A stretch of DNA of 64,000 nucleotides. It comes from Alphaproteobacteria bacterium. GTDB taxonomy: Bacteria > Pseudomonadota > Alphaproteobacteria > Caulobacterales > Maricaulaceae. A program made the translations under genes and the position numbers. The notes under the pieces were generated by a model that was not told the DNA's origin, searched no databases, and saw nothing but the letters and a program-made list of their open reading frames with translations. The DNA lies in contig WGNG01000014.1 in the NCBI GenBank assembly GCA_016124675.1, positions 97,508 through 161,507 on the forward strand, read 5' to 3'. Positions 33,683 through 44,456 of the stretch are shown here, piece after piece (positions within the stretch are counted from its first letter, which is position 1; each line of letters opens with the position of its first letter).

Positions 33683-34479
33683 CGCGGCTGCGCGTCCAGC
33701 GGCGCTAGGGTGCGTGAGGGCCGGATGCGCGCCCAGGTCCAGGGCCGCCACAGGCTGAAATCAGGCCGTACCGAGACCAGCACCCGGTCGGCGCGGCCAA
33801 TGATGGAATCGATGCGCACCATGCCTGGCCCCTCTGGCGGCGCGGCGCGGCTGTCGCGCGACCGGCTGCGATTGTCGCCCAGCACGAAGACATGGCCCTG
33901 CGGCACCAGCACCGGGCCATAATCGTCATAAGCGCCCGGCGCGCCCTGCAGCACGTCCCAGGCGCGCCCGTCGCCCAGGATTTCCTGCCAGCGCGAAAAC
34001 CGCCCCAGCGCGCCGTCGGGCGCCAAGTGCGTCTCCTCGCCCAGAAGCCCGCGCGGCGTCGGCTCGCCATTGATGAACACCATGCCGCCGGTCAGCGTGA
34101 CCATGTCGCCCGGCAGTCCGATGACGCGTTTGACATAGGCCGAGCCCGCCGCATGGGCAGCGGCGAACACCACGATATCGCCGCGCTGCGGGGTGCGCCC
34201 GAACACTCGTCCCGAACCCACTGGCGGCGACATCGGCAAGGAGGCGCGCGACCAGCCATAGGGCCATTTGGACACCGCGATATAGTCGCCGGGCTCCAGC
34301 GCCGGGCGCATGGAGTCCGACGGGATGGTGAAAGGCTGGAACACCAGCGTGCGCATGGCGAGCGCCAGCACGGCGGCCAGCACGAGGGTAAGGATCAGGC
34401 GCTGGTCGGCGCGCACGCGGCGCACTGCCCGCCCGATGCGCCGGGCGCGGCGGGTGCGGGCCGGGTCGGCCCCGTTCAC
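33679..34479 (-). CDS. lepB: Signal peptidase I
   Basis: 266 residues. One N-terminal membrane helix ([20 protein letters not shown]), the catalytic Ser in [18 protein letters not shown], the catalytic Lys in [14 protein letters not shown], and the box [18 protein letters not shown]. It removes signal peptides at the periplasmic face of the inner membrane. Overlaps acpS by 4 nt upstream and rnc by 4 nt downstream. Confidence 0.96.
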   Translation of the reverse strand: MNGADPARTRRARRIGRAVRRVRADQRLILTLVLAAVLALAMRTLVFQPFTIPSDSMRPALEPGDYIAVSKWPYGWSRASLPMSPPVGSGRVFGRTPQRGDIVVFAAAHAAGSAYVKRVIGLPGDMVTLTGGMVFINGEPTPRGLLGEETHLAPDGALGRFSRWQEILGDGRAWDVLQGAPGAYDDYGPVLVPQGHVFVLGDNRSRSRDSRAAPPEGPGMVRIDSIIGRADRVLVSVRPDFSLWRPWTWARIRPSRTLAPLDAQPR

Positions 34480-34892
34480 GCCGCCCCCGGCCGGGCCGGG
34501 TCCAGCGCCTCGATGATCACGAAGGCCTGCGCCCAGGGATAGTCATCGGTCAGGGTGACGTGGATGCGCGGCTCAAGGCCCGGCGGCGTCAGCGCCTGCA
34601 GGCGCTCGGCGGCGGCGCCGGCAAGCTTCAGCGCCGGCTGGCCGCCCGGAAGATTGACGACTTCCATCTCTTGCCAGGTCACGCCGCGCCAGATGCCGGC
34701 GCCCAGCGCCTTGGCGCAGGCTTCCTTGGCCGCGAAGCGCTTGGCGAACGTGCCGGCGGAGCGGCGGCGGCTGGCGGCCTTGGCCTGTTCTGCCGGTGTG
34801 AAGACGCGGTCGCGGAACCTGTCGCCGAACCGCTCGAGGGAGCGTTCGATGCGGCGGATATCGGTGATGTCGCTTCCCACGCCGAGGATCAT
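34476..34892 (-). CDS. acpS: Holo-[acyl-carrier-protein] synthase
   Basis: 138 residues from ATG at 34892, overlapping the pdxJ stop as ATGA. The metal-binding D in [18 protein letters not shown] and the [18 protein letters not shown] segment (metal Glu and CoA-binding Lys) define AcpS. It transfers 4'-phosphopantetheine from CoA to acyl carrier protein. Confidence 0.95.
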   Translation of the reverse strand: MILGVGSDITDIRRIERSLERFGDRFRDRVFTPAEQAKAASRRRSAGTFAKRFAAKEACAKALGAGIWRGVTWQEMEVVNLPGGQPALKLAGAAAERLQALTPPGLEPRIHVTLTDDYPWAQAFVIIEALDPARPGAA

Positions 34893-35647
34893 GCCGGCAG
34901 CTCGGCGCGCGCGGCGTTGATCAGGGCGCGCATCTGGGTCACCGCATCGCCGAGCCCGGTGAAGATCGCCTCGCCGATCAGGAAATGACCGATATTGAGC
35001 TCGCGCACCTGCGGTATCGCGGCGATGGGCTGGACCGTGTCGAAGGTCAGGCCGTGACCGGCGTGAATCTCCAGCCCGCGCCGCGCGCCTTCCTTGGCGG
35101 CGAGGGTCAGGCGCTTGAGCTCTGCGGCGGCCTTCTTGCGCCGGCCGGCTGCGCAGTGCTCGCAATAAGTCCCGGTGTGCAGCTCGATCACGGCGGCGCC
35201 CAGGGCCTCGGCCACGGCGATCTGGACCGGGTCCGGCTCGATGAACAGCGAAACGCGGCATCCCGCCTTGTTCAGCGCCGCGATATAGGGGCGCAGATGG
35301 GCGTGATGGGCGGCCACATCCAGCCCGCCTTCGGTGGTGCGCTCCTCGCGCTTTTCCGGCACCAGGCACACGGCCTTGGGTGTATGGCGCAGGGCGATCT
35401 CCAGCATCTCCTGCGTGGCTGCCATCTCCAGGTTGAGCGGCACGGACAGCTCTTTGGACAGGCGCTCGATATCGGCGTCTGAGATGTGGCGGCGGTCTTC
35501 TCGCAGGTGCGCCGTGATGCCGTCAGCGCCGGCCGCCACGGCCAGATGCGCGGCGCGCACGGGATCGGGCAGGGCGCCGCCACGCGCGTTTCTGATGGTG
35601 GCCACATGGTCGATATTGACGCCGAGACGGACGTGTTGGGCGCTCAC
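34889..35647 (-). CDS. pdxJ: Pyridoxine 5'-phosphate synthase
   Basis: 252 residues. PdxJ TIM barrel with [18 protein letters not shown] (active-site His), [37 protein letters not shown], and [13 protein letters not shown]...[14 protein letters not shown]. It condenses 1-deoxyxylulose 5-phosphate with aminoacetone phosphate to form PNP. Coupled by 4-nt overlaps to pyrE upstream and acpS downstream. Confidence 0.97.
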   Translation of the reverse strand: MSAQHVRLGVNIDHVATIRNARGGALPDPVRAAHLAVAAGADGITAHLREDRRHISDADIERLSKELSVPLNLEMAATQEMLEIALRHTPKAVCLVPEKREERTTEGGLDVAAHHAHLRPYIAALNKAGCRVSLFIEPDPVQIAVAEALGAAVIELHTGTYCEHCAAGRRKKAAAELKRLTLAAKEGARRGLEIHAGHGLTFDTVQPIAAIPQVRELNIGHFLIGEAIFTGLGDAVTQMRALINAARAELPA

Positions 35648-36231
35648 GGGGTCAGCCCCCGGCTGCCCGGCTTGATCGCCGGTATGCGTTCCAGTTCCGG
35701 CGGCAGCTGGTCGGCCGGATAGGCCGGGAAGCTCACCGTCGCCAGCGAGACCAGCGGCACGCCCACGCTCGCCTTGCCGCCCGAGCGGTCAACGAGACAG
35801 CCTTGCGCCACGACTTTCGCGCCGGTGGCGTGAATGGCGCCAATGCATTCGCGCGAAGACAGGCCCGTCGTGACAATATCCTCGATCACCAGCACCCGGT
35901 CGGCGGCGTTAAGCTCAAAGCCCCGGCGCAGGGCGAATTCGCCGTTCTCGCGCTCGACGAACAGGAAAGGCAGGCCCATGATCCGCGCCGTCTCATAGCC
36001 AGGAATGATCCCGCCGAGCGCAGGCGAGACGATGGCGGTGAAAGGCCCGTAGCCGCCCGCGCGAATCTTGTCAGCCAGCGCGGCGCACAGCCGGCCCGTG
36101 CGGGCGGCGTCGCGGAACACCAGCGCCTTTTGCAGGAAGACAGGGCTGCGCAGGCCGGAGGATAGGATGAAATGTCCCTCCAGCAGCGCGCCCGCCTGGC
36201 GGAATTCGTCCAGTACGTCGTCGGTCGTCAT
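35644..36231 (-). CDS. pyrE: Orotate phosphoribosyltransferase
   Basis: 195 residues. The PRPP-binding motif [18 protein letters not shown] and [36 protein letters not shown] are those of the longer PyrE subclass found in alphaproteobacteria. It forms orotidine monophosphate in pyrimidine synthesis. Overlaps rsh by 4 nt and pdxJ by 4 nt. Confidence 0.95.
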   Translation of the reverse strand: MTTDDVLDEFRQAGALLEGHFILSSGLRSPVFLQKALVFRDAARTGRLCAALADKIRAGGYGPFTAIVSPALGGIIPGYETARIMGLPFLFVERENGEFALRRGFELNAADRVLVIEDIVTTGLSSRECIGAIHATGAKVVAQGCLVDRSGGKASVGVPLVSLATVSFPAYPADQLPPELERIPAIKPGSRGLTP

Positions 36232-38486
36232 GCAGGCTCCTGCTCGGTCCTTGCGTCATAATCGGGGATGTCGCCCGGCCGGCGCGCACGCTCGGCGGTG
36301 ACCACCCGGTCGCTGGTTTTCAGCGCCGCCACGATATTGTTGAGGTGGCGCGCGTCAAAGACTTCCACATCGAACGCCATCTCGAAAAAGTCACGCGTGC
36401 GCTGCAGGGTTTTCACATCGGTGATATTGCCCCCGGCCTCGCCCACCGCGCCGGCGATCTCGGCCAGCACGCCGGGCTCGTTGCGCACCGTCGCCAGAAT
36501 CCGGCCGATCGACACGCCATGGGCGCCCGCCTCGGGCGTCCATTTGAGATCGATCCAGTTTTCGAGCGACTGCTCGTCTTCCATCTCGGCCAGGCGCTCG
36601 CAGTCGATGACGTGCACTTCCACGCCCTTGCCCTCGCGCAACACGCCCACGATCCGGTCGCCGGGCATGGGCGAGCAGCAGGGCGCAAAATGCAGGCTGA
36701 CGCCCTGGGTCAGGCCGCGGCCGTGGACATAGAGCCCGGCCTGGGCGTCGGCGATGCGCTCGCGGTCCTGGGGCCGGCGCCCGCGCATTTCGCGATGGCC
36801 CGGATAGACCGCTTCAAGCAGGCCGATGGATGAAATGCGGCCCTTGCCCAACGCGTGGTACACATCATCCACATTGTCCATTTCCAGCCGGCGCAGCGCG
36901 TCATTGAGCGCGGATTCGCGAAACACCTTGCCCTCGCGCAGGAAGGCGTGCTCGGCGATCACCTTGCCGATGCGGATGAACTCCTCCGCCTCCGACGAGC
37001 GGATCAGGCGGCGGATCGCGGCGCGCGCGCGCCCGGTGATCACCAGGTCTTCCCAGCCGGCCGGGGGCTGGCGCACCCCGCCCTTGATGATCTCGATCAT
37101 GTCGCCATTGTTGAGCCGCGTGCGCAGCGGGCGGTCGCGCCCGTTGATCTTCGCGCCTATGGCCGCGTGTCCAAGCTCGGTATGGACCGCATAGGCGAAA
37201 TCGAGCGGCGTGGCGCCGCCGGGCAGGGCGATCAGCTCACCCTTGGGCGTGAAGCAATAGACCTCGTTGGCGAACATTTCGAGCTTGGCGTGCTCAAGGA
37301 AGTCCTCCGGGTCGCCGCCCTGCTCGAGGATCTCCATCAGCGGGCGCAACCGCTCCAGCGGGTCGCCGCCCGCGGCTTCGGCAGAAGCTGCGTCATAGGC
37401 GTAACCGCCGGACTTGTAGCGCCAGTGCGCCGCCACACCGGTCTCGGCGATCCGGTCCATCTCATGAGTGCGGATTTGCAGCTCGATGCGGATGTTCGAC
37501 GGGCCGATGATGGTGGTGTGCAAGGATCGGTAATTGTTCGGCTTGGGCGTGGAGATGTAGTCGCGGAAGCGTTCGGGCACGCTGCGCCAGCGCTGATGGA
37601 CCAGGCCCAGCGCGATGTAGCAATCGATGGGGCGCTCCACCAGGATGCGGAAAGCGTAGATATCGGCGATATCGTCGAAGGTGACGCCCTTGCGCTCCAG
37701 CTTGCGCCAGATCGAGTAGGGCCGCTTCTCCCGGCCAAACACCACACAGTCGAGGCCCGCCTCATCCAGAAGGTCCGACAGGCGGGCAGAGACCGAGGCC
37801 ACGGCGTCATGGCGGGTGACGCGCAGGTCTTCAAGCCGGCGATGAATGGATTCGTGCGCCGCCGGGTTGAGATTGCGGAACGCCAGGTCCTCCAGCTCGG
37901 TGCACACCCGGTTCACCCCGATACGCCGGGCGAGCGGGGCGTAGATCTCCAGCGTTTCGCGCGCGATGCGCTCGCGCTTGTCTTGGCGCGAATGGAAATG
38001 CAGCGTGCGCATGTTGTGCAGCCGGTCGCACAGTTTCACCAACAGGACGCGCACGTCCCGCGTAATGGCGACGACCAGCTTTTGCAGGTTCTCCGCCTGC
38101 TTGGTGCGCTTGGACCCGAGCTCCATCTGGCCAAGCTTGGTGACGCCGTCGACCAGCTGGGCGATGTCGTCGCCGAACTGTTCGGCGATGTCTTCCGGGG
38201 TGGCGTCCGTGTCTTCGACCGTGTCGTGCAGGAGGCCGGTGCAGATCGTCGCGGCATCCAGGCGCAGCTCGGCCAGCAGCATGGCCACCGCCACCGTGTG
38301 CCCGTAATAGGGCTCTCCCGATTTGCGGAACTGGCCGTGATGGTGGCGCTTTGAGAACTCATAGGCGCGCCGTATCAGATCGCCGTCCACCTGCGGGTGA
38401 TAGGCCTGAACACGCGCCACCAGGGCGTCGGCGCTTGGGATGGCGTCGGCGGGCAGGAGCGCAGACGGGGTCGCCAGCGCCGTCAC
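36228..38486 (-). CDS. rsh: Bifunctional (p)ppGpp synthetase/hydrolase, RelA/SpoT homologue
   Basis: 752 residues. HD hydrolase domain with the intact HDTVED motif ([20 protein letters not shown]) and [12 protein letters not shown], synthetase domain with [18 protein letters not shown] and [12 protein letters not shown]...[17 protein letters not shown] domain ([20 protein letters not shown]), helical/zinc region with [12 protein letters not shown], and C-terminal ACT domain ([20 protein letters not shown]). The hydrolase motif argues that it can both make and degrade ppGpp, the single-Rsh situation of alphaproteobacteria. Starts 3 nt after rpoZ. Confidence 0.96.
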   Translation of the reverse strand: MTALATPSALLPADAIPSADALVARVQAYHPQVDGDLIRRAYEFSKRHHHGQFRKSGEPYYGHTVAVAMLLAELRLDAATICTGLLHDTVEDTDATPEDIAEQFGDDIAQLVDGVTKLGQMELGSKRTKQAENLQKLVVAITRDVRVLLVKLCDRLHNMRTLHFHSRQDKRERIARETLEIYAPLARRIGVNRVCTELEDLAFRNLNPAAHESIHRRLEDLRVTRHDAVASVSARLSDLLDEAGLDCVVFGREKRPYSIWRKLERKGVTFDDIADIYAFRILVERPIDCYIALGLVHQRWRSVPERFRDYISTPKPNNYRSLHTTIIGPSNIRIELQIRTHEMDRIAETGVAAHWRYKSGGYAYDAASAEAAGGDPLERLRPLMEILEQGGDPEDFLEHAKLEMFANEVYCFTPKGELIALPGGATPLDFAYAVHTELGHAAIGAKINGRDRPLRTRLNNGDMIEIIKGGVRQPPAGWEDLVITGRARAAIRRLIRSSEAEEFIRIGKVIAEHAFLREGKVFRESALNDALRRLEMDNVDDVYHALGKGRISSIGLLEAVYPGHREMRGRRPQDRERIADAQAGLYVHGRGLTQGVSLHFAPCCSPMPGDRIVGVLREGKGVEVHVIDCERLAEMEDEQSLENWIDLKWTPEAGAHGVSIGRILATVRNEPGVLAEIAGAVGEAGGNITDVKTLQRTRDFFEMAFDVEVFDARHLNNIVAALKTSDRVVTAERARRPGDIPDYDARTEQEPA

Positions 38487-38489
38487 GGT

Positions 38490-38855
38490 TTACAGTCGGC
38501 CGTCAGCCGGTCCGTCGCGGTCGGACTGCAGCGCCTTGAGCATGGCGGCTTCGTCCATTTCCGGGGCGGGCAAGGCGAGGCGGGTCTCGGCCTGGCGCTC
38601 GCGCTCGGCCTCTTCCTCGTCGTCGGACGGGATGACGCGCTGCAGGCCGGAGATCAGGTTTTCAGTCAGGCCGTTGAGGTCCAGCTTGTCGTCGGCGATC
38701 TCGCGCAGGGCCACGACCGGGTTCTTGTCATTGTCGCGATTGACCACCAGCGGAGCGCCCGCAGCAATGGTGCGCGCACGGTGAGCGGCCAGCAGAACCA
38801 GCTCGAAGCGGTTCTCCACCTTCTTGATGCAGTCTTCAACGGTGACGCGGGCCAT
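38490..38855 (-). CDS. rpoZ: RNA polymerase omega subunit
   Basis: 121 residues from ATG at 38855, with AGGAGG seven nt upstream. [20 protein letters not shown] followed by [18 protein letters not shown] and [12 protein letters not shown] is the universal omega start; the acidic tail is longer than in Escherichia coli. First gene of the rpoZ-rsh-pyrE-pdxJ-acpS-lepB-rnc-era-recO run. In many bacteria omega is needed for full ppGpp response, and the rpoZ-rsh pairing fits. Confidence 0.95.
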   Translation of the reverse strand: MARVTVEDCIKKVENRFELVLLAAHRARTIAAGAPLVVNRDNDKNPVVALREIADDKLDLNGLTENLISGLQRVIPSDDEEEAERERQAETRLALPAPEMDEAAMLKALQSDRDGPADGRL

Positions 38856-38927
38856 GCGAGGCCTCCTGAAAATCCATGCGAGACGTGAACCCGTGCAGAT
38901 ACCCCACGCAGGCGGCGCCTTCAAGCC

Positions 38928-39488
38928 TTACGCCTCAGCGCACAACACCCCGCCCGCCGGGCGGCAGGCGCGCCGCTCGGCGAGCGGCAGGGCCCCGATC
39001 AGGCTCTGCAGTGTGGCGCCGCTCGACGGATGGCGCCAGTGAGGGGCGATGTCCTTGAGCGGCAGAAGCACGAAGGCGCGCGCCTCAAGCCGGGGATGCG
39101 GCAGATCCGGCCCGCCGGGCGGGCCTTGAGTGCGCCCCTCAAAGTCGATCAGGTCCAGATCAAGCGTGCGCGGCGCATTGCGCCCGGCCCGCCGTCGCCC
39201 GTGCAGGGCCTCCACCTCATGTATCACGGCCATCAGGGCTTGCGGATCAAGGCGCGTGCCCACCGCGACGCAGGCGTTCACGAAGGGCGGATCGGACGGG
39301 TCGGGCCAGGCCGGGCTGCGCCAGGGACGCGAGGCGGCGAGAACGCCGACACCCGCTGCAGCGAGCGCGCGCAGCGCTGAATTGAGCGTTTGAAGCGGCG
39401 CGCGGCCCCGGTATGCTTGGTTTGCGCCGAGGGCGATATAAATCCCCGGCCGATACGCATTACCATCCAATGATACACCGAAAGGCAT
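38928..39488 (-). CDS. folK: 2-amino-4-hydroxy-6-hydroxymethyldihydropteridine pyrophosphokinase
   Basis: 186 residues. HPPK features: IYIALGANQAYRGRAPLQTL, ASRPWRSPAWPDP, PFVNACVAVGTRLDPQALM, and GRRRAGRNAPRTLDLDLIDF with the Mg-binding DLDLI. It makes the pyrophosphorylated pterin for dihydropteroate synthase. The start is uncertain: the ATG at 39488 is only 5 nt from the divergent NYN gene start, and the conserved core begins at about residue 16, so a later start is possible. Confidence 0.92.
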   Translation of the reverse strand: MPFGVSLDGNAYRPGIYIALGANQAYRGRAPLQTLNSALRALAAAGVGVLAASRPWRSPAWPDPSDPPFVNACVAVGTRLDPQALMAVIHEVEALHGRRRAGRNAPRTLDLDLIDFEGRTQGPPGGPDLPHPRLEARAFVLLPLKDIAPHWRHPSSGATLQSLIGALPLAERRACRPAGGVLCAEA

Positions 39489-39493
39489 AGGCG

Positions 39494-40078
39494 ATGACCT
39501 TCTATCCCAACGAACGGCTCGGCATTTTCATCGACGGCGCGAACCTTTATTCGGCGGCGCGCGGGCTCGATTTCGATATTGACTACAAGAAGCTTCTGGA
39601 GGAATTCCGCAAGCGCGGCCGGCTGATCCGGGCCAACTACTACACCGCTCTGCTGGAGAACGAGGAATACACCCCGATCCGGCCGCTGATCGACTGGCTG
39701 GACTATAACGGCTTCAAGATCGTGTCCAAGGCCGCCAAGGAGTACTCTGACGACACCGGGCGCCGGCGAATCAAGGGCGACATGGATGTCGAGCTCGCCG
39801 TCGACATGATGGAGGCCAGCAGCTATCTCGACCACATCGTCCTGTTCTCCGGCGATGGCGATTTCCGCAAGGTGGTCGAGGCGGTGCAGCGGCGCGGCGT
39901 GCGCGTGTCAGTGGTCTCCACCCTGAAATCCTCACCCCCCATGGCATCCGATGATCTGCGCCGCCAGGCCGACGCCTTCATCGAGCTGGCTGATCTGGGC
40001 AAGCTGGTCGGGCGCGAGCGGCGCTATCGCGATTACAGCGAGCCGGCTGACGAGGGTGATGACAGCGACGATGCCTAG
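39494..40078 (+). CDS. NYN-domain (LabA/DUF88) protein, putative ribonuclease
   Basis: 194 residues. The NYN/PIN-like fold acidic residues are visible: LGIFIDGANLYSAARGL, DMDVELAVDMMEASSYLDHI and VLFSGDGDFRKVVEAVQRRG. The end is acidic and disordered (DEGDDSDDA). Proteins of this kind are thought to act on RNA; no specific target is known here. The 3' end overlaps the start of the UDG gene. Confidence 0.88.
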   Translation: MTFYPNERLGIFIDGANLYSAARGLDFDIDYKKLLEEFRKRGRLIRANYYTALLENEEYTPIRPLIDWLDYNGFKIVSKAAKEYSDDTGRRRIKGDMDVELAVDMMEASSYLDHIVLFSGDGDFRKVVEAVQRRGVRVSVVSTLKSSPPMASDDLRRQADAFIELADLGKLVGRERRYRDYSEPADEGDDSDDA

Positions 40079-40721
40079 CCCCGAGCCGGGGCGCGATTGC
40101 CCGCTCTGCCCGCGCCTGGTCGAGTATCGCCGCGCCAACGCGCGTGCTGAGCCGTCCTGGTTCAACGGCGCCGTGCCGAGCTTTGGCGATGAGGGCGCGC
40201 GCGTGCTGATCGTGGGTCTGGCGCCCGGACGCACCGGGGCGAACCGGACGGGCCGGCCCTTCACCGGCGACTGGGCGGGCGATCTGCTCTATCCCACGCT
40301 CGCCAGGTACGGCCTCAGCGCCGGGCGCTTTGATCCCGATGGACGCGATGATCTGCGCCTCACCGGGGCGATGATCACCAACGCCGTGCGCTGCGCCCCG
40401 CCCCAGAACAAGCCGGTGGGCGAGGAGATGGCCCATTGCCGCCCCTTCCTGGCGGCGCGCATCGCCGCCCTGGCGCGCCTTGAAGTGATCATCACGCTGG
40501 GGCGCATCGCGCACGACAATACGCTCAAGGCGCTGGGGCTCAAACCCTCAGCCTTCGCCTTCGGCCACGGCGCGCGCCACGATCTCGACGGGCCGCGCGG
40601 GACCCTGATCATGTTCAACAGCTATCACTGCTCGCGCTATAACACGAATACGGGCCGGCTGACCGAGGCCATGTTCCACGCGGTGTTCGAACAGGCCTGC
40701 GCGGCGCTGGCGCGCGCCTGA
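40059..40721 (+). CDS. Type 5 uracil-DNA glycosylase
   Basis: 220 residues from ATG at 40059 (ATG at 40071 is equally possible). The family 5 motif 1 is VGLAPGRTGANRTGRPFTGD, and the late motif FNSYHCSRYNTNTGRLTE replaces the HPS of other UDGs. Four cysteines for a 4Fe-4S cluster are in DCPLCPRLVEYR, VRCAPPQNKP and HCRPFL. It removes uracil, and in family 5 other deaminated bases, from DNA. The first codons overlap the NYN gene by 20 nt. Confidence 0.92.
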   Translation: MTATMPSPEPGRDCPLCPRLVEYRRANARAEPSWFNGAVPSFGDEGARVLIVGLAPGRTGANRTGRPFTGDWAGDLLYPTLARYGLSAGRFDPDGRDDLRLTGAMITNAVRCAPPQNKPVGEEMAHCRPFLAARIAALARLEVIITLGRIAHDNTLKALGLKPSAFAFGHGARHDLDGPRGTLIMFNSYHCSRYNTNTGRLTEAMFHAVFEQACAALARA

Positions 40722-40737
40722 CGATGCGCCTCGGGCT

Positions 40738-42912
40738 TTAGCGGCCGCTGGGATCGCCGCTCGCGCCGCCTTCACCCTCCGCGCCGGCGCCGGCTTCGGC
40801 CTCACCCGCTTCGAGCGCTTCCAGCGCCTCGGCCTCGTGCATCGCCGCGACGAAGTCAGGCGGCAGGGCCGGCAGGTCGCGGCGGAACTGGCCGCCCACC
40901 ATATCGGTCTGCAGGGTCAGCGGCGCCGAGCCGGTCTCCGACATGCGCGCACGATAGACCTGCACGTTTTCGATCACCCGCTGGACATAATTGCGCGTCT
41001 CGTAAAACGGCAGGCTCTCCACCCAGTTGATCGGGTCGATCTCGCCGGTGCGCGGATCACCGTAATCGGCCACCCAGGTGCGCACCCTGTGGCCCCCGGC
41101 GTTATACGCAGCCAGCGCCATCACCAGCGATCCGTCATAGGCGTTCACCACCTGATCGAGATGGGCCATGCCCAGCGTGATATTGTACTGGGGGTCGTCG
41201 GTGAGCCATTCCAGATTGAACGGCACGCGCAATTGCTGGGCGGTCTGGCGCGCGGTGGCGGGCATCATCTGCATGATCCCGCGCGCGCCCGCACCGGAAA
41301 TGGCGCGCGCATCAAACTCGGTCTCCTGCCGGATTACCGAGAAGGTCAGGGCGGCGTCTGGGAAGATCGGCGCATTGCTGGGCAGCTCAATCAGCGGATA
41401 GGCGCGCTCGGCCAGCGCCGTGCCCGCGGTACGGCTCGCCTTGGCGGTGCGCACCGCTTCGCGCAGGCGCATGTGCTCCAGCGCGATGTCGGCGAGCATC
41501 GCCACCTCCTCGGAGGTCTCCACCGCATTGGCGAAATGGTAGACGAACACCCGGAAGAAATACTCCGACCCGAGCTCGGCCAGCAGGCGCACCGCGCGCA
41601 CATCGTTGCGCGCTTCGAACGCGGCGCGTACCGCCGGCGAGGGGTCTGGATCGGGCGGCAACTCGATCTCCGCTGCGTCGGGGCCCAGGGCGAGGATGGC
41701 GAGCTGGCCATAATAGGCGGTGGGATGTTCGGCGGCGGCCAGGAAGCGCTCGCGCGCCAGCTCCAGCTGGCCCGCCGCCTCCGCGGCGCGGCCCTGCCAG
41801 TACTTGGCCCGCGCCAGCGACACCGGCGTGCGCACGCCGGTCTCCAGCGTCAGGAAGTGCTCCAGCGCCGCTTCCGGCTCGTTGAGACCCGTGAGCGCGA
41901 TCCAGCCGGCTGTGAATTCGGCGTCGGCGAAGTCCACGCCCGAGCTCATGCCGTGGCTGGCGGCCAGCTGATAGGCCGTGTCCCAGTCGCGCTCGCGCAC
42001 CCGGTCCAGGATCATCAGCTTGCGCTCGGTCCACATGGACGCCAGCGCGGCGGCGTTCTGGTGCTCGCCGGGCAGCTCCAGCAGGAGGGGCAGGGCGTCG
42101 CCCACCCCGCGCTGGCGCCGGAAGCGCGCGCGCTCATAGATGAGGCCGGCATGGGTCTGCAGCGAGGCGGGCACGGCGTTGACCGCCCCGTCCACGCCCG
42201 GCTGACGGGCGGCGAGCGAGATGCGCGCCTGCGCCAGGCGCTGCTCACCCTGGGTCAGCTCGGGGATCAGGCGGCTGGCGGCGGTGCGCTGGCCCGCCCA
42301 GAGGAGGTAATCGACCCGTTCGGCGTGGTCCTCGCGGGTCAGGATATCGCTGAACGCGCGCAGAGTGTCGGTCTGAAAGGTCAGCCGCATGGACTGGCTG
42401 CGCCAGGCGGTGCGGATCTCTTCGCGGCCTTCCTCCACCTGACCCAGCGCGATCAGCGCACGGCCGAGCGCCACGCGGCCCTCGCCGGTGAGCGGCGCGC
42501 GGTTCTCAAACCAGGCGGCGATCATGGCCGGGCTGAAACCGGAATCCTCGATCTTCCATTCCGCCTCGCGCTGGATCGCCGCCTCGCTTGGCCAGCCGGC
42601 GAGCTGATCGAGGGCGAGGTGCAGATCGGAGAAGGAGGCGCGCGCATCGCTGGTCGCCATGCGCCACAGGAGGATGCGCTGCGCGGCCGGGTCGCTGATG
42701 GCTGACGCGGCATCGCGCACGAAATCCCATTCATCATCATTGGCCGCCCGCATGGCGCGGCGGAACAGTTCAAAATCGGCGTCGCTCAGGGATTCGATAT
42801 GGTTGGGCACGGGCGGCGCCAGGCGCGGCGCGGGCGTTCGCGCCTCTGCGGCTGCACAGATCCAGGCGCTGGCGGCCAGCGCGGTCGCAAATCGCATGAC
42901 GATGACGGACAT
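40738..42912 (-). CDS. slt: Soluble lytic murein transglycosylase
   Basis: 724 residues from ATG at 42912 with CAGGAG 7-12 nt upstream; an open frame extends to 43326 but is an antisense shadow of dapA. Signal peptide MRFATALAASAWICAAAEAR, a long alpha-superhelical U domain (~60-530), then the SLT catalytic domain: FSVIRQETEFDARAISGAGA (catalytic Glu), RGIMQMMPATA, NITLGMAHLDQVV and ALAAYNAGGHRV. A Glu/Ala/Gly-rich tail ends the protein. It cleaves peptidoglycan to 1,6-anhydro products in the periplasm. Divergent from dapA. Confidence 0.95.
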   Translation of the reverse strand: MSVIVMRFATALAASAWICAAAEARTPAPRLAPPVPNHIESLSDADFELFRRAMRAANDDEWDFVRDAASAISDPAAQRILLWRMATSDARASFSDLHLALDQLAGWPSEAAIQREAEWKIEDSGFSPAMIAAWFENRAPLTGEGRVALGRALIALGQVEEGREEIRTAWRSQSMRLTFQTDTLRAFSDILTREDHAERVDYLLWAGQRTAASRLIPELTQGEQRLAQARISLAARQPGVDGAVNAVPASLQTHAGLIYERARFRRQRGVGDALPLLLELPGEHQNAAALASMWTERKLMILDRVRERDWDTAYQLAASHGMSSGVDFADAEFTAGWIALTGLNEPEAALEHFLTLETGVRTPVSLARAKYWQGRAAEAAGQLELARERFLAAAEHPTAYYGQLAILALGPDAAEIELPPDPDPSPAVRAAFEARNDVRAVRLLAELGSEYFFRVFVYHFANAVETSEEVAMLADIALEHMRLREAVRTAKASRTAGTALAERAYPLIELPSNAPIFPDAALTFSVIRQETEFDARAISGAGARGIMQMMPATARQTAQQLRVPFNLEWLTDDPQYNITLGMAHLDQVVNAYDGSLVMALAAYNAGGHRVRTWVADYGDPRTGEIDPINWVESLPFYETRNYVQRVIENVQVYRARMSETGSAPLTLQTDMVGGQFRRDLPALPPDFVAAMHEAEALEALEAGEAEAGAGAEGEGGASGDPSGR

Positions 42913-42982
42913 GACGGCTCCTGATGCCCCGGACCCCCATGCTGAGGCACGATCGTGCGCCTGTCCACGTGCTAGAGCGCCC

Positions 42983-43011
42983 TTGGCGCAGAAGGGTTGC
43001 AGTCGTATGGT
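42983..43011 (+). promoter_or_regulatory. Candidate dapA promoter
   Basis: TTGGCG (42983-42988) and TATGGT (43006-43011) with a 17-nt spacer, 40 nt before the dapA ATG. Each hexamer has four of six consensus bases or better and the spacing is optimal. Confidence 0.5.
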
Positions 43012-43051
43012 CCGCGCCCCTGATTTTCCGAAGCTTTGAACGGATTGTTCC

Positions 43052-43924
43052 ATGCTGCGCGGCTCCATGACGGCTCTCGTGACGCCCTTCAAGAACGGCG
43101 CCGTGGATGAGGCGGCCTTCGCCGCCCTGATCGAGCGCCAGATCGCGTCCGGAACCCAGGCCCTGGTTCCGGCCGGCACCACGGGCGAAACGCCCTGCCT
43201 GACGCGGGCCGAGCATTTGCGCGTGATCGATCTGTGCGTCGAGGTGGCGGCGGGCCGCATCCCGGTGATCGCCGGGACGGGCAGCAACGCCACAGCCGCC
43301 ACCATCGAGGTGCAGCGCCACGCCAAGACCGTCGGCGCCGATGCCGGCCTTGTCGTGGCCCCCTACTACAACAAGCCGTCCCAGGACGGGATCTCGGCCC
43401 ATATCGAGGCCGTGGCTGACGCGGTCGCCCTGCCGATCTTTGTCTACAACATCCCGGGCCGGTCCGTGGTGGACATATTGCCCGAGACCATGGCCCGCCT
43501 GGCGCGCCATCCCAATGTCATCGGCTGCAAGGACGCAACGGGCCGCGTGGAGCGTGTGACCGAGCACCGCGCCCTGATCGGCGAGCGCTTCATCCAGCTC
43601 TCGGGCGATGACGCCACATCACTGGGCTTCAACGCCCATGGCGGGGTGGGGGCCATCTCCGTCACCTCCAACCTCGCTCCGCAGCTGTGCGCGCAATTCC
43701 AGACCGCCACGCTGGAGGGTCGCTGGGATGAGGCGCGCGCACTGCATGATCGCCTCGCGCCGCTGCATGCGGCCCTGTTCGCCGCGCCGAGCCCGGCGCC
43801 AGTGAAGTACGGCCTGTCCCTGCTGAACCTGTGCTCGGACGAGGTGCGCCTGCCGCTGACGCCGTGCCCGGAGCCGGTCAAGGCGCGCTTGCGCGCCGCC
43901 ATGGAAAGCTGCGGTCTGATATGA
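43052..43924 (+). CDS. dapA: 4-hydroxy-tetrahydrodipicolinate synthase
   Basis: 290 residues. [18 protein letters not shown] (pyruvate-carboxylate binding Thr-Thr), [30 protein letters not shown], the catalytic Tyr in [10 protein letters not shown] and the Schiff-base Lys in [14 protein letters not shown]. It condenses pyruvate with aspartate semialdehyde for lysine and diaminopimelate. Its stop overlaps the smpB start as ATGA. Confidence 0.97.
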   Translation: MLRGSMTALVTPFKNGAVDEAAFAALIERQIASGTQALVPAGTTGETPCLTRAEHLRVIDLCVEVAAGRIPVIAGTGSNATAATIEVQRHAKTVGADAGLVVAPYYNKPSQDGISAHIEAVADAVALPIFVYNIPGRSVVDILPETMARLARHPNVIGCKDATGRVERVTEHRALIGERFIQLSGDDATSLGFNAHGGVGAISVTSNLAPQLCAQFQTATLEGRWDEARALHDRLAPLHAALFAAPSPAPVKYGLSLLNLCSDEVRLPLTPCPEPVKARLRAAMESCGLI

Positions 43925-44391
43925 GCGCTTCAGGACCTGACAAGGGCCTGGTCGCCGTCAACCGGCGCGCCAGGTTCGATTACGAGATCACCGACACTTA
44001 TGAAGCGGGCATGGTTCTCACCGGCACCGAGGTGAAAAGCCTGCGCATGGGCAAGGCCAATATCGCTGAATCCTATGTCAGCCCGGAGAAGGGCGAGATA
44101 TGGCTGATCAATTGCGACATCCCGCCCTACGGCCACGGCAACCGCTTCAATCACGATCCGCGGCGCGCCCGTAAACTCTTGTTGCACAAGCGCGAAATGA
44201 ACAAGCTCGCCGGCTCGGTCCAGAAAGACGGGCTCACCATCGTGCCGCTGCGCCTGTTCTTCAACGAGCGCGGCATGGCCAAGCTCCAGATTGGCCTGGC
44301 CAAGGGCAAGAAGACCATCGACAAGCGCGAAACCATCAAGCAGCGTGACTGGAACCGCAGCAAGCAGCGCATCCAGAAGAATTTCGGGTAG
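43921..44391 (+). CDS. smpB: SsrA-binding protein
   Basis: 156 residues. [54 protein letters not shown], and the basic C-terminal tail [20 protein letters not shown], all SmpB hallmarks. It brings tmRNA to stalled ribosomes. Translationally coupled to dapA, a common alphaproteobacterial pairing; no tmRNA gene is seen in the window. Confidence 0.97.
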   Translation: MSASGPDKGLVAVNRRARFDYEITDTYEAGMVLTGTEVKSLRMGKANIAESYVSPEKGEIWLINCDIPPYGHGNRFNHDPRRARKLLLHKREMNKLAGSVQKDGLTIVPLRLFFNERGMAKLQIGLAKGKKTIDKRETIKQRDWNRSKQRIQKNFG

Positions 44392-44456
44392 GGGGCGGCG
44401 GCCGCATCCCTCGCAGCGGGTGGGACGCCGCCTGCCAGCGGCGCCCCCGCCCGTCC

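Noticed and set aside
40738..43326. 862-codon version of the lytic transglycosylase
   Set aside because: The first ~138 codons are antisense to dapA; a signal peptide with a good RBS begins at 42912.
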